A DNA stretch of 20,463 bases from NCBI GenBank assembly GCA_023381535.1, contig JAMCSN010000157.1:1-20463 (forward strand), written 5' to 3'. Made by a program: the position numbers and the translations under genes. The stretch comes from Bacteroidota bacterium. GTDB lineage: Bacteria > Bacteroidota > Ignavibacteria > Ignavibacteriales > Melioribacteraceae. The notes under the pieces are model-generated. The model saw nothing but the letters and a program-made list of their open reading frames with translations. It had not been told where the DNA came from and ran no database searches. Every line of letters begins with the position of its first letter. Within the stretch, counting starts at the first letter, position 1. Positions 7,734 through 14,525 of this stretch are shown here, piece by piece.

Positions 7734-7765
7734 TTTGCGACATGGGGCTTGATTTCATATTTTTG
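7734..7765 (+). promoter_or_regulatory. Bacteroidota-type promoter immediately upstream of cmk
   Basis: TTTG at 7734-7737, 20 bases of spacer, then TATTTTTG at 7758-7765 match the Bacteroidota pattern TTTG-N19/21-TAnnTTTG. The RNA start expected a few bases downstream would fall almost on the cmk ATG at 7773. A second TAnnTTTG match (TAAATTTG, 7730-7737) has no upstream partner. Confidence 0.5.
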
Positions 7766-7772
7766 CAAGCCA

Positions 7773-8450
7773 ATGTCAAGAAAAGTTATCATCGCAATAG
7801 ACGGTCCCGCCGGTTCTGGAAAAAGCACAGCGGCAAAAAACATAGCACAAAAACTCGGGTTTACTTATCTCGATACCGGTGCAATGTATAGAGCAATTAC
7901 TTTTATGGCTCTTCGTAAAGGTATTGCCGAAGATGTTCCCGCTGTAATTGATCTTGCACGGAATATTGATCTCAGATTACAGTTCGATAACGGCGTTACA
8001 AGAGTTTTTGTTAATGATGAAGAAGTGACTGATCAAATCCGGACAACTGAAGTTAACGCAAAAGTAAGCGACATAAGTAAAATTCCCGAAGTGCGTGCTG
8101 AACTGGTTAAGATTCAAAAAAAAATGGGCGAAGTGGGAAGTATTGTCGCTGAAGGAAGAGATGTTACAACGGTTGTTTTTCCGAACGCCGATTTGAAAAT
8201 TTATATGACTGCAACATTGGAAGAACGAACGAACCGCCGTTATAAAGAATTCAAAGAGAAGAATGTTGAGATTACTTGGGAAGACGTGAAAGAGAATCTA
8301 GAAAAAAGAGATCGGCTGGATAGCGGCAGAGCAGTTAGTCCGCTTAAGAAAGCCGATGACGCTCTTGAGTTTGACAATACAACGATATCGATTCCAAATG
8401 AATTGAATATTCTAATTGACAAAGTGAAAGAAGTTTTAGAAAGAAAGTAA
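7773..8450 (+). CDS. cmk: Cytidylate kinase
   Basis: The enzyme phosphorylates CMP and dCMP with ATP, in pyrimidine nucleotide recycling in the cytoplasm. From ATG 7773 the product has 225 residues, the usual size. The P-loop GPAGSGKST lies at 11-19, then YLDTGAMYRA, the CMP-binding segment EGRDVTTVVFPNADLKIYMTA, and RDRLDSGRAVSPLKKADDA near the C-terminus with the conserved Arg and Asp. An in-frame TTG at 7749 would add eight residues not usual in the family. No Shine-Dalgarno site is visible before ATG 7773, which fits the promoter placed almost on top of it. In many genomes cmk precedes rpsA, as it does here, separated by 207 bases. Confidence 0.94.
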   Translation: MSRKVIIAIDGPAGSGKSTAAKNIAQKLGFTYLDTGAMYRAITFMALRKGIAEDVPAVIDLARNIDLRLQFDNGVTRVFVNDEEVTDQIRTTEVNAKVSDISKIPEVRAELVKIQKKMGEVGSIVAEGRDVTTVVFPNADLKIYMTATLEERTNRRYKEFKEKNVEITWEDVKENLEKRDRLDSGRAVSPLKKADDALEFDNTTISIPNELNILIDKVKEVLERK

Positions 8451-8503
8451 CTAGTGGCAGAGTCACAAAGTGACAAAGTAGTTAAGTAACTAAGTGGCAA
8501 AGA
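8446..8503. repeat. Degenerate AGTnAC/GTGGCAAAG short repeats after cmk
   Basis: Directly at the cmk stop the sequence becomes a run of related words: AGTGGCAGAG, GTCACAAAGTGAC (a 5-bp inverted repeat with a 3-base loop, 8462-8474), GTTAAGTAAC (8481-8490, again self-complementary) and AAGTGGCAAAG. The unit is about 7-10 bases and imperfect. It codes for nothing obvious. The rest of the cmk-rpsA gap (8504-8657) shows only the rpsA ribosome site TAGGAG (8647-8652). Confidence 0.55.
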
Positions 8504-8657
8504 AAATAGAAAAGGTTTTTGTCTAAAAGCTAACGGCTTATGTCTATTAGCTCAAAAATGCCATTACAAAACAACTGATGTATAACTAATCTAAGTCTGC
8601 AAAGAATTTTTTAGATGGCGGAAAATTCGAAGCAGAAAGTTGTAAGTAGGAGTTCAA

Positions 8658-10487
8658 ATGCTTGAACAAGTAAAAGACGCTGTTAAAAAAGTGTCTAAAG
8701 TAAAAAAGGAAAGACTCATCAATGCCGATGAATACTCTTCCGAAGAAATACAGGAGCTTTCCAAACTGTATTCGGAATCATTTCGCGATATTAAAGAAGG
8801 CGAAATTCTTCAAGGTACAATCGTAGGAGTTAATGCCGATAACGTCGTTGTCGATGTTGGATTCAAATCAGACGGTACAATTTCAAAAGCGGAATTCAAT
8901 TCTACCGAAGAAATCAAGATCGGTGAAAAGGTTGATGTTGTTATCGAAAGCGTTGAAGACGAAGACGGAAATTTGGTCTTGTCGAAAAAGAGAGCCGACT
9001 TCCTCAAGATTTGGGGAAGAGTTATGGATGCTTTTGAAAATGAAAAAGTTCTTCCTGGAAAAATTCTCAAACGCATTAAAGGCGGAATGGTTGTTGACTT
9101 AATGGGTATTGAAGCATTCTTACCCGGTTCGCAAATCGATATTCGTCCTGTAAGAGATTTTGATGCGTTCGTCGGTCAAACGATGGATTTCAAAATCGTA
9201 AAAGTTAATATTCCAACTGAAAATATTGTTGTATCCCACAAAGTTCTTATTGAAGAAACTATTTCCGATCAGCGTAAAGAAATTCTTGATAAGCTTGAGA
9301 AGGGACAAATTCTGGAAGGAACGGTTAAAGCAATTACCGACTTCGGTGTGTTCATCGATCTCGGCGGCGTTGACGGTCTTATTCACATTACGGATTTAAG
9401 CTGGGGAAGAATCAATCATCCGAGCGAAGTAGTTAAACTTGATGAGAAGATTAAAGTTGTTGTTACCGATTTCGAAAAAGAACGTAAGAGAATATCGCTC
9501 AGCTTGAAACAATTGCTTCCGCATCCGTGGGAGAAGATTGAAGAGAAATACAAGATCAATGATAAAGTTGCCGGACGTGTTGTTTCGTTAACAGATTACG
9601 GCGCATTTATCGAAATCGAAAAAGGTATTGAAGGATTGATTCACATTTCCGAAATGAGCTGGACACAACATATCAGTCATCCTTCACAGTTTGTATCGAT
9701 GGGCCAAGTTGTTGAAGCGGTTATTTTAAGTCTGGATAAAGATGATAAGAAAATTTCTCTCGGCATGAAACAGTTAACACCTGATCCATGGCAGGACTTG
9801 TTGAAAAAATATCCGGTTGGTTCGCAGCATCAAGGTATTGCCCGCAACTTAACAAACTTCGGCGTGTTCGTAGAACTCGAACCCGGCATTGACGGCTTGG
9901 TGCACATTAGTGATTTATCGTGGACAAAGAAAATCCGTCATCCCGGCGAAGTTGTAAAGAAAGGCGACAAGATTGATGTCGTTGTTCTTGGTGTCGATAC
10001 AGATTCGAGAAAAATTTCTCTCGGTCATAAACAAATTAACGTTAATCCTTGGGAAAATTTTGAGAAAGAATATGCTATCGGCAAGAATACCGAAGGCAAA
10101 GTTGTTCGCATAATTGAAAAAGGATTGATTGCAGAACTTCCGCTTGATGTTGACGGGTTTATTCCGGCAACTCAGCTTTCGACTTCGAAGATCAAGAATC
10201 TTTCGTTCAGCTTCCCGGTTGGTTCTAAGCTCGATTTGAAAGTTGTTGAGTTCGATAAAGAAAACAAGAAAATAGTTCTTAGCTCACTTGCTGCATTAAA
10301 AGAAAAGAGCGAAGAAGAAATCGGTCAATACATTTCCAACCACAAATTGGAAAAAGTTACTGTTGCCGATGTTCTTCAGGCTGATTCCGGCAAATTCGAT
10401 GCTTCCGATTTCAGTTTGTATGAGGACAAACAAATTCCTCAAGCAGCTGCACAACCGGTAGAAGAAAAGAAAGAAGAAACTATTTAG
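8658..10487 (+). CDS. rpsA: 30S ribosomal protein S1
   Basis: The 609-residue protein contains six S1 RNA-binding repeats, starting near residues 47, 132, 217, 304, 391 and 476. Repeats 3 to 5 are the most typical (for example EGTVKAITDFGVFIDLGGVD followed by GLIHITDLSW); repeats 1, 2 and 6 are divergent, as expected for the ribosome-docking and C-terminal repeats. S1 recruits mRNA to the 30S subunit and unfolds leader structure. ATG 8658 has TAGGAG at 8647-8652. The length is near the upper part of the usual range; the extra residues are the acidic tail after residue 545, ending in an Ala/Pro/Glu-rich stretch. The gene order cmk-rpsA is common across bacteria. Confidence 0.95.
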   Translation: MLEQVKDAVKKVSKVKKERLINADEYSSEEIQELSKLYSESFRDIKEGEILQGTIVGVNADNVVVDVGFKSDGTISKAEFNSTEEIKIGEKVDVVIESVEDEDGNLVLSKKRADFLKIWGRVMDAFENEKVLPGKILKRIKGGMVVDLMGIEAFLPGSQIDIRPVRDFDAFVGQTMDFKIVKVNIPTENIVVSHKVLIEETISDQRKEILDKLEKGQILEGTVKAITDFGVFIDLGGVDGLIHITDLSWGRINHPSEVVKLDEKIKVVVTDFEKERKRISLSLKQLLPHPWEKIEEKYKINDKVAGRVVSLTDYGAFIEIEKGIEGLIHISEMSWTQHISHPSQFVSMGQVVEAVILSLDKDDKKISLGMKQLTPDPWQDLLKKYPVGSQHQGIARNLTNFGVFVELEPGIDGLVHISDLSWTKKIRHPGEVVKKGDKIDVVVLGVDTDSRKISLGHKQINVNPWENFEKEYAIGKNTEGKVVRIIEKGLIAELPLDVDGFIPATQLSTSKIKNLSFSFPVGSKLDLKVVEFDKENKKIVLSSLAALKEKSEEEIGQYISNHKLEKVTVADVLQADSGKFDASDFSLYEDKQIPQAAAQPVEEKKEETI

Positions 10488-10488
10488 T

Positions 10489-10511
10489 AGCTGCAAGCAA
10501 TAAGCTGCAAG
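10489..10511. repeat. Direct repeat AGCTGCAAG after rpsA
   Basis: AGCTGCAAG occurs at 10489-10497 and 10503-10511 (14-base period), followed by ATTCAAGATGG. The first copy begins just after the rpsA stop. The CAAG-rich style resembles the repeats inside mtaB and the DUF5683-like gene further on. Confidence 0.5.
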
Positions 10512-10530
10512 ATTCAAGATGGTATTTATC

Positions 10531-10598
10531 GGGCTGTATTTAATCAAAATTGTTTTTAGATTGGATACAGCCCATTTTGTTAGTTGTTTATGGGCTGT
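10531..10598 (+). terminator. Two mutually exclusive hairpins after rpsA
   Basis: GGGCTGTAT (10531-10539) can pair with ATACAGCCC (10565-10573), nine pairs with a 25-base loop. The same middle segment can instead pair downstream: ACAGCCCA (10567-10574) with TGGGCTGT (10591-10598), eight pairs with a 16-base loop. The first may stop rpsA transcription, though no strong T-run follows. The arrangement has the geometry of a switch, but could be two nested terminator remnants. Confidence 0.45.
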
Positions 10599-10606
10599 CG
10601 TAATAT
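10577..10606 (+). promoter_or_regulatory. Possible promoter for the small envelope protein gene
   Basis: TTGTTA (10577-10582) and TAATAT (10601-10606), 18 bases apart, resemble a housekeeping promoter 30 bases before the gene at 10636. No TAnnTTTG match is seen. The match is weak in an AT-rich gap. Confidence 0.25.
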
Positions 10607-10635
10607 TATATAACTGTAACTAAAATGGAAAAGTT

Positions 10636-10980
10636 ATGAAGACATATGTTTTCATCGTTTTAATTCTATTTTGTTATTGTTCTAACTCTACTTCTCCAGA
10701 ACAAAATCCGGATTGGATTACAAAGCTTATACAGAAGTATGAAAGTGAACCTGTTGGAAGTCCACCTCAATCAATTTGGAGATATGAATATAAAGGTCAA
10801 ATTGTTTATTATGTTCCGGCACAGTGTTGTGATCAATTTAGCAGTCTGTTCGACAAATATGGAAATTTAATTTGTGCGCCTGACGGCGGTTTCAGTGGAA
10901 GAGGAGATGGACGTTGTAGTGATTTTTTTACGGAAAGAAAAAATGAAAAGTTGATTTGGAAAGACCCGCGCACAAGTTAA
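10636..10980 (+). CDS. Small Cys-rich secreted or lipid-anchored protein (DUF6970-like)
   Basis: This codes for 114 residues. A short basic start and hydrophobic stretch (MKTYVFIVLILFCYC) is an export signal; two cysteines at 13 and 15 could be a lipidation site, but the residues before them do not fit the usual lipobox well. The mature part contains DWITKLIQKYESEPVGSPP, SIWRYEYKGQIVYYVPAQCC, a D-x-YGNLICAPDGG segment and GRGDGRCSDF, ending in KLIWKDP. From memory this is the pattern of the small Bacteroidota proteins grouped as DUF6970, whose function is unknown; I could not check this. Four cysteines in the mature part may form disulfides. The ribosome site is weak (GGAAAAG upstream). It is apparently a single-gene unit between rpsA and mtaB. 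Confidence 0.7.
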   Translation: MKTYVFIVLILFCYCSNSTSPEQNPDWITKLIQKYESEPVGSPPQSIWRYEYKGQIVYYVPAQCCDQFSSLFDKYGNLICAPDGGFSGRGDGRCSDFFTERKNEKLIWKDPRTS

Positions 10981-11011
10981 GTCATAATAGGTACTATAAT
11001 AAAAAAACAAG

Positions 11012-11041
11012 TAACTCTTAATAATAAACCGCAAAGAGTTA
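11012..11041 (+). promoter_or_regulatory. Leader inverted repeat upstream of mtaB
   Basis: TAACTCTT (11012-11019) and AAGAGTTA (11034-11041) form an eight-pair inverted repeat with a 14-base loop, ending 13 bases before the mtaB ATG. A TATAAT word lies at 10995-11000 without a convincing -35 partner. It might be an operator or leader hairpin; there is no T-run for a terminator. Confidence 0.3.
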
Positions 11042-11054
11042 TAAACATTTCACT

Positions 11055-12446
11055 ATGAACAAAGTTGCATTCCATACATTAGGTTGTAAACTAAACTTCT
11101 CCGAAACTTCTACTATAGGAAAGCAGTTTCTAAAACGCGGTTACAATATTGTTGATTACAGTGAATCCGCCGATGTGTATGTTATCAACACATGTACGGT
11201 TACGGAAAACGCAGACCGGGAGTGCAGGCAAATTGTTCGTCGCGCTCTACGCAATAATCCCGACGCTTATGTAATCGTTACCGGATGCTACGCTCAACTT
11301 CGTCCCGATGAGATTGCAAAAATTGATGGAGTTGATGCCGTTTTAGGCAGTAAAGAAAAATTTAATTTGTTTTCTTATATCGATGACTTGGAAAAGACAA
11401 ACCTTTCATGCATCCACGTATCGCCAACAGAGGAATTGAATTCGTTCAGTTCGTCTTTTTCTTCGGATGCAGATAACCGCACACGCGCGTTTTTCAAAAT
11501 TCAGGATGGCTGCGATTACAAATGTTCGTTCTGCACAATTCCTTTGGCACGCGGCAAAAGCAAAAGCGCAAATCCGGACGAGGTTTTAAGAGAGTTTAAA
11601 CAATTATTGGATTCCGGTTACAAAGAAATTATTCTTACCGGCGTTAACGTTGGCGATTATGGAAGTACTTTATTCCGTGATCTTGATCGTAATCTTGATC
11701 ATGATCAAGAGCAAGAGCAAGATCAAGAGCAAGAAAAGGAAATTGATCTTTATTCATTATTGAAAAAGATGCTCAAAGTTGAGGGTGACTATAGAATCAG
11801 AATCAGTTCTATTGAATCGAATCTGCTTACAGATGAGATTTTAGAATTGACTGCTAACGATGAACGGATGTGCAATCATTTTCACATCCCGCTTCAGAGC
11901 GGCAGTTCAAAAATTCTGAAATTGATGCAACGGAGATATAAAACCGAAGACTACAGCGAACTTATCTTTAGAGCCACAGAAAAAATTAAAGATTTGGGAA
12001 TCGGTGTTGATGTAATAGTCGGTTTCCCCGGCGAGACTGAGCAAGATTTTCTTGATACATACAACTTTCTGAAAGAATTGCCGATTTCTTATCTGCATGT
12101 TTTTACTTATTCCGAAAGAGCAAATACAAAAGCCATTGATATGCCTAACCCGGTAGATCATTCCGAGCGGAAGCGAAGAAACAATATGCTCAGAATCCTC
12201 AGCGAGAAAAAACGAAACGAGTTTTATAAGAAAATGGTCGGTCGGGAACTCACGGTACTTTTTGAACATGAAAATCATGATGGTTACATGAAAGGCTTCT
12301 CTTCGAATTATGTACGAATTAAACACTCGTTTAATCCTGAATTAATTAATAAATTTGTCAAAGTTAAAATTACGGAGGTTGATGAAGGCATTTGTACGGC
12401 AGAGAATCTCTCAACTAATGAAACAGCAAATATTTTGGCAGGATGA
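11055..12446 (+). CDS. mtaB: tRNA (N6-threonylcarbamoyladenosine-37) methylthiotransferase MtaB
   Basis: The 463-residue radical-SAM enzyme adds a methylthio group to t6A37 of tRNAs reading ANN codons. The N-terminal UPF0004 domain has its three cluster cysteines (Cys11 in LGCKLNFSE, Cys47 in NTCTVT, Cys78 in TGCYAQ). The radical-SAM motif is CDYKCSFC (Cys153, 157, 160). The C-terminal TRAM-like domain begins near residue 395 (GRELTVLFEHENHDGYMKGF). The NTCTVT/TGCYAQ pattern and CKLN opening favour MtaB over MiaB or RimO. Odd: after GVNVGDYGSTL, residues about 207-229 form a low-complexity Asp/Gln/Glu run encoded by a near-palindromic repeat; this looks like an in-frame insertion in a loop that leaves the core intact. 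The stop overlaps an upstream ATG of the following gene (ATGA 12443-12446). Confidence 0.92.
   Translation: MNKVAFHTLGCKLNFSETSTIGKQFLKRGYNIVDYSESADVYVINTCTVTENADRECRQIVRRALRNNPDAYVIVTGCYAQLRPDEIAKIDGVDAVLGSKEKFNLFSYIDDLEKTNLSCIHVSPTEELNSFSSSFSSDADNRTRAFFKIQDGCDYKCSFCTIPLARGKSKSANPDEVLREFKQLLDSGYKEIILTGVNVGDYGSTLFRDLDRNLDHDQEQEQDQEQEKEIDLYSLLKKMLKVEGDYRIRISSIESNLLTDEILELTANDERMCNHFHIPLQSGSSKILKLMQRRYKTEDYSELIFRATEKIKDLGIGVDVIVGFPGETEQDFLDTYNFLKELPISYLHVFTYSERANTKAIDMPNPVDHSERKRRNNMLRILSEKKRNEFYKKMVGRELTVLFEHENHDGYMKGFSSNYVRIKHSFNPELINKFVKVKITEVDEGICTAENLSTNETANILAG
11676..11735. repeat. GATC/CAAG repeat with large inverted repeat inside mtaB
   Basis: Bases 11676-11701 and 11702-11727 are imperfect inverted copies (21 of 26 positions pair), centred on the perfect palindrome CTTGATCATGATCAAG (11694-11709). 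ATCTTGATC and GATCAAGAGCAAG words repeat within it. It stays in frame and encodes an Asp/Gln/Glu-rich stretch. Confidence 0.75.
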
Positions 12447-12448
12447 CC

Positions 12449-13219
12449 ATGAAAAAAATAATCTCTCTCGTTGTACTTGTTTCATCAATTTCATTTGCGC
12501 AGAATCTACCAACCGGAAGTATTCTTGAACTGAAAGTAATCCAATCGCGAAACGACTCTCATCAAACATCGAGCAACAAGTATCAAGCTTCAAGTATCAG
12601 GTATCAAGAAACAAGCGTTCAAGATTTCAGTTCGGAAAAAAAGAGTCCCGCGCTGGCTGTTTTATATTCGCTTCTTCTTCCAGGGATGGGAGAGCTATAC
12701 GCAAATAGATATGATACGGGAAAATATTTTACAATTGCCGATGGAGTTTTGTGGGGCGTCTTTGCGGGATTTAATATTTACGGCAACTGGCAGGAGAAAA
12801 ATTACAAATCGTTTGCCGAATCCAAAGGCGGCGTTAGTCTTAACGGGAAAGATTCGGATTACTACGCAAACATCGGGAATTATCTCAGCATAGATGAATA
12901 TAATGCAGCAATGGATCTTCAGGGTAACTTCAGCAAGGTTTATAATACCGCGACCCAGTACTGGAAATGGAACAGCAACGATCAGCGGCGCGAATACCGT
13001 AACATGTGGTCTTCGAGCGAGCAGGCGTTCAATAACGAAAGATTTGCGATTGGCGCTTTAATTTTGAATCGGGTAATCAGCGCAATCAATGCCGTTCGAT
13101 TGGTAAATTCCCACAATAAAAATTTGAGTCAGCAGGTCAGTTGGAATCTTTACTTCGACGTTGACAACAAACCAATGCTGCCGCAATCAATCTCGTTTAA
13201 TTTTGTAAAATCTTTCTAA
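12449..13219 (+). CDS. DUF5683-like envelope protein
   Basis: The product has 256 residues from ATG 12449, which has AGGA five to nine bases upstream; an in-frame ATG at 12443 overlapping the mtaB stop would add two residues. A signal peptide is clear (MKKIISLVVLVSSISFAQ, cleavage likely after Ala17 or Gln18). After a low-complexity segment rich in Ser, Gln and Tyr (about residues 33-60) comes the recognisable block SPALAVLYSLLLPGMGELYA and then a hydrophobic stretch (GKYFTIADGVLWGVFAGFNI), as in the DUF5683 family of Bacteroidota and relatives. The function of that family is unknown; the two hydrophobic segments suggest membrane association in the envelope. The tail contains another hydrophobic helix (FAIGALILNRVISAINAV). 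Probably cotranscribed with mtaB; a strong terminator follows. Confidence 0.7.
   Translation: MKKIISLVVLVSSISFAQNLPTGSILELKVIQSRNDSHQTSSNKYQASSIRYQETSVQDFSSEKKSPALAVLYSLLLPGMGELYANRYDTGKYFTIADGVLWGVFAGFNIYGNWQEKNYKSFAESKGGVSLNGKDSDYYANIGNYLSIDEYNAAMDLQGNFSKVYNTATQYWKWNSNDQRREYRNMWSSSEQAFNNERFAIGALILNRVISAINAVRLVNSHNKNLSQQVSWNLYFDVDNKPMLPQSISFNFVKSF
12571..12623. repeat. CAAGTATCAAG-type repeats inside the DUF5683-like gene
   Basis: CAAGTATCAAG (12577-12587), CAAGTATCAG (12591-12600), GTATCAAG (12601-12608) and further ACAAG/TTCAAG words run in series. They encode a Ser/Gln/Tyr-rich linker directly after the signal peptide region. The style matches the CAAG-rich repeats after rpsA and inside mtaB. 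Confidence 0.65.
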
Positions 13220-13226
13220 TACCATC

Positions 13227-13272
13227 TTAAATTAAAAAGGGCTGCAATTTTTTGCAGCCCTTTTTAATTTAA
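13227..13272. terminator. Bidirectional terminator between the DUF5683-like gene and susD
   Basis: A perfect 21-pair inverted repeat (13227-13247 with 13252-13272) has a core AAAAAGGGCTGCAA / TTGCAGCCCTTTTT and a loop of four T. A-rich and T-rich flanks give a U-run in both directions. It lies between convergent genes and can end transcription from both strands. Confidence 0.92.
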
Positions 13273-13305
13273 CATCCTTACAGCTTCAAATAACAAGAGA
13301 AGTTA

Positions 13306-14508
13306 TTACAGATTCTTGTTACTATTTATTTCATCGCTGGTTATTGGAAAATATTGCCAGGTACCGGCACCTAAATGCCATTTATTAAACCTGCGTTGAT
13401 CGGGAAGTCTTGAACCGGAACAGAAAAGTTCTTTGTCACGTTCAGTATAAATCACATCCAGATTTACAAGAAGAAGAGGGTCAAGACTGTGTGAAGCTCT
13501 AACTGCATTCACGAGTGCTACAGCATCACCTGTCGCCTGACCTCTTAATGCAAGTTCAGCAAGCATTAAGTTATTTTCCTGCCAGGTCATCTCATCTTCC
13601 GGAGAATCCTGAAGATATTTTACCTGGTAGTAATATGTCTTCTTTTTATCGTTGCCTAATTTTGATGCAAGTTTTATCCTGCTTGCTTCTTTAGGATCGG
13701 CATCAACATAAGCTTTAAATCTGAAATCGCAGACAAATTGTGTTCTTCCGGCTCCGGAGTTACCCCAATAATCGCTGCTTTCATTAATATTGTGTAAAGC
13801 TTGAAATGCTTTATCACCGCTAATCATTCCTAATTTTGCATAAGTTGCTGCATTTGTGTAATCACCCATATACAAATAAATGCGTGCAATACATGAATTA
13901 ACAATCCTTATTGTTTTTGCATCTGTAGTATATGTTAATGCTTGTTTGAACAATGTTATTGCCTGATTATACAAATCGGTTGCATTTATGAAGGCACTGC
14001 CGTCAATTGGCGACCCTGCTACAGTAAATGCTTTACCGAAGTAAGTAGCATATTGGTAACGGGCATAAGCGCCATAAAATGTACCGGTGTATAAAGCGCT
14101 GTTTTTAAGAGCAGCATCGGCAATCGTTATTTTATTTGCACGTACTACAAGATTATCTGCATAATACCTGTATTGCCCTAACGCTCTATATACATTTCTA
14201 ACAGAATTGTTATCTACAAGAATTTGACCATCATTAATTTCTCTAAATGTTGGAAAGGTTGCGTTAGGTACATTTTGATCAAATATAAATGCATCCGAGA
14301 GACCATCTGCCTGATTATTTAACTGAGTTGTTGCATTGGCAAAACGTGTCTGAACTCCGGCAATGACAAACGGAATTTGAGTAGCATCGTTTAACGCGCT
14401 ATCTTCAATCCGATCAATGAACGGATCAATACCTGTAACATAGTCTTTGCAAGAGCTCACCCAAACAGAGACCAAAATAATTAGTATATAAAAATTTATT
14501 TTTTTCAT
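13306..14508 (-). CDS. SusD/RagB-family nutrient-binding outer-membrane lipoprotein
   Basis: The product has 400 residues from the ATG at 14508, with GGAG at 14518-14521 nine bases upstream; an upstream in-frame start at 14547 would overlap susC and precede the signal peptide by 13 residues, so it is rejected. The lipoprotein signal ends in VSSC (lipid Cys20). The body has the TPR-like SusD layout: SALNDATQIPFVIAGVQTRF near the start, a helical middle (ATDLYNQAITLFKQALTY, IVNSCIARIYLYMGDYTNAA) and the conserved C-terminal block EMTWQENNLMLAELALRG, then IYTERDKELFCSGSRLPDQR. SusD proteins form the lid over the SusC channel and bind glycans, peptides or other ligands. No glycosidase, peptidase or sensor lies beside it, so the substrate cannot be named. 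Somewhat shorter than classic SusD (about 500). Confidence 0.9.
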   Translation of the reverse strand: MKKINFYILIILVSVWVSSCKDYVTGIDPFIDRIEDSALNDATQIPFVIAGVQTRFANATTQLNNQADGLSDAFIFDQNVPNATFPTFREINDGQILVDNNSVRNVYRALGQYRYYADNLVVRANKITIADAALKNSALYTGTFYGAYARYQYATYFGKAFTVAGSPIDGSAFINATDLYNQAITLFKQALTYTTDAKTIRIVNSCIARIYLYMGDYTNAATYAKLGMISGDKAFQALHNINESSDYWGNSGAGRTQFVCDFRFKAYVDADPKEASRIKLASKLGNDKKKTYYYQVKYLQDSPEDEMTWQENNLMLAELALRGQATGDAVALVNAVRASHSLDPLLLVNLDVIYTERDKELFCSGSRLPDQRRFNKWHLGAGTWQYFPITSDEINSNKNL

Positions 14509-14525
14509 TTTTTTTATCTCCTCGA

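Noticed and set aside
8446..8503. CRISPR array
   Set aside because: Units are 7-10 bases and degenerate, with no regular spacers and no cas genes.
8833..9102. Alternative frames within rpsA (both strands)
   Set aside because: Shadows of the S1 repeats; composition is unlike real proteins and there are no ribosome sites.
11907..12326. 139-codon open frame on the minus strand inside mtaB
   Set aside because: It is antisense to a well-supported gene, has no family motifs and arises from codon use of the plus-strand gene.
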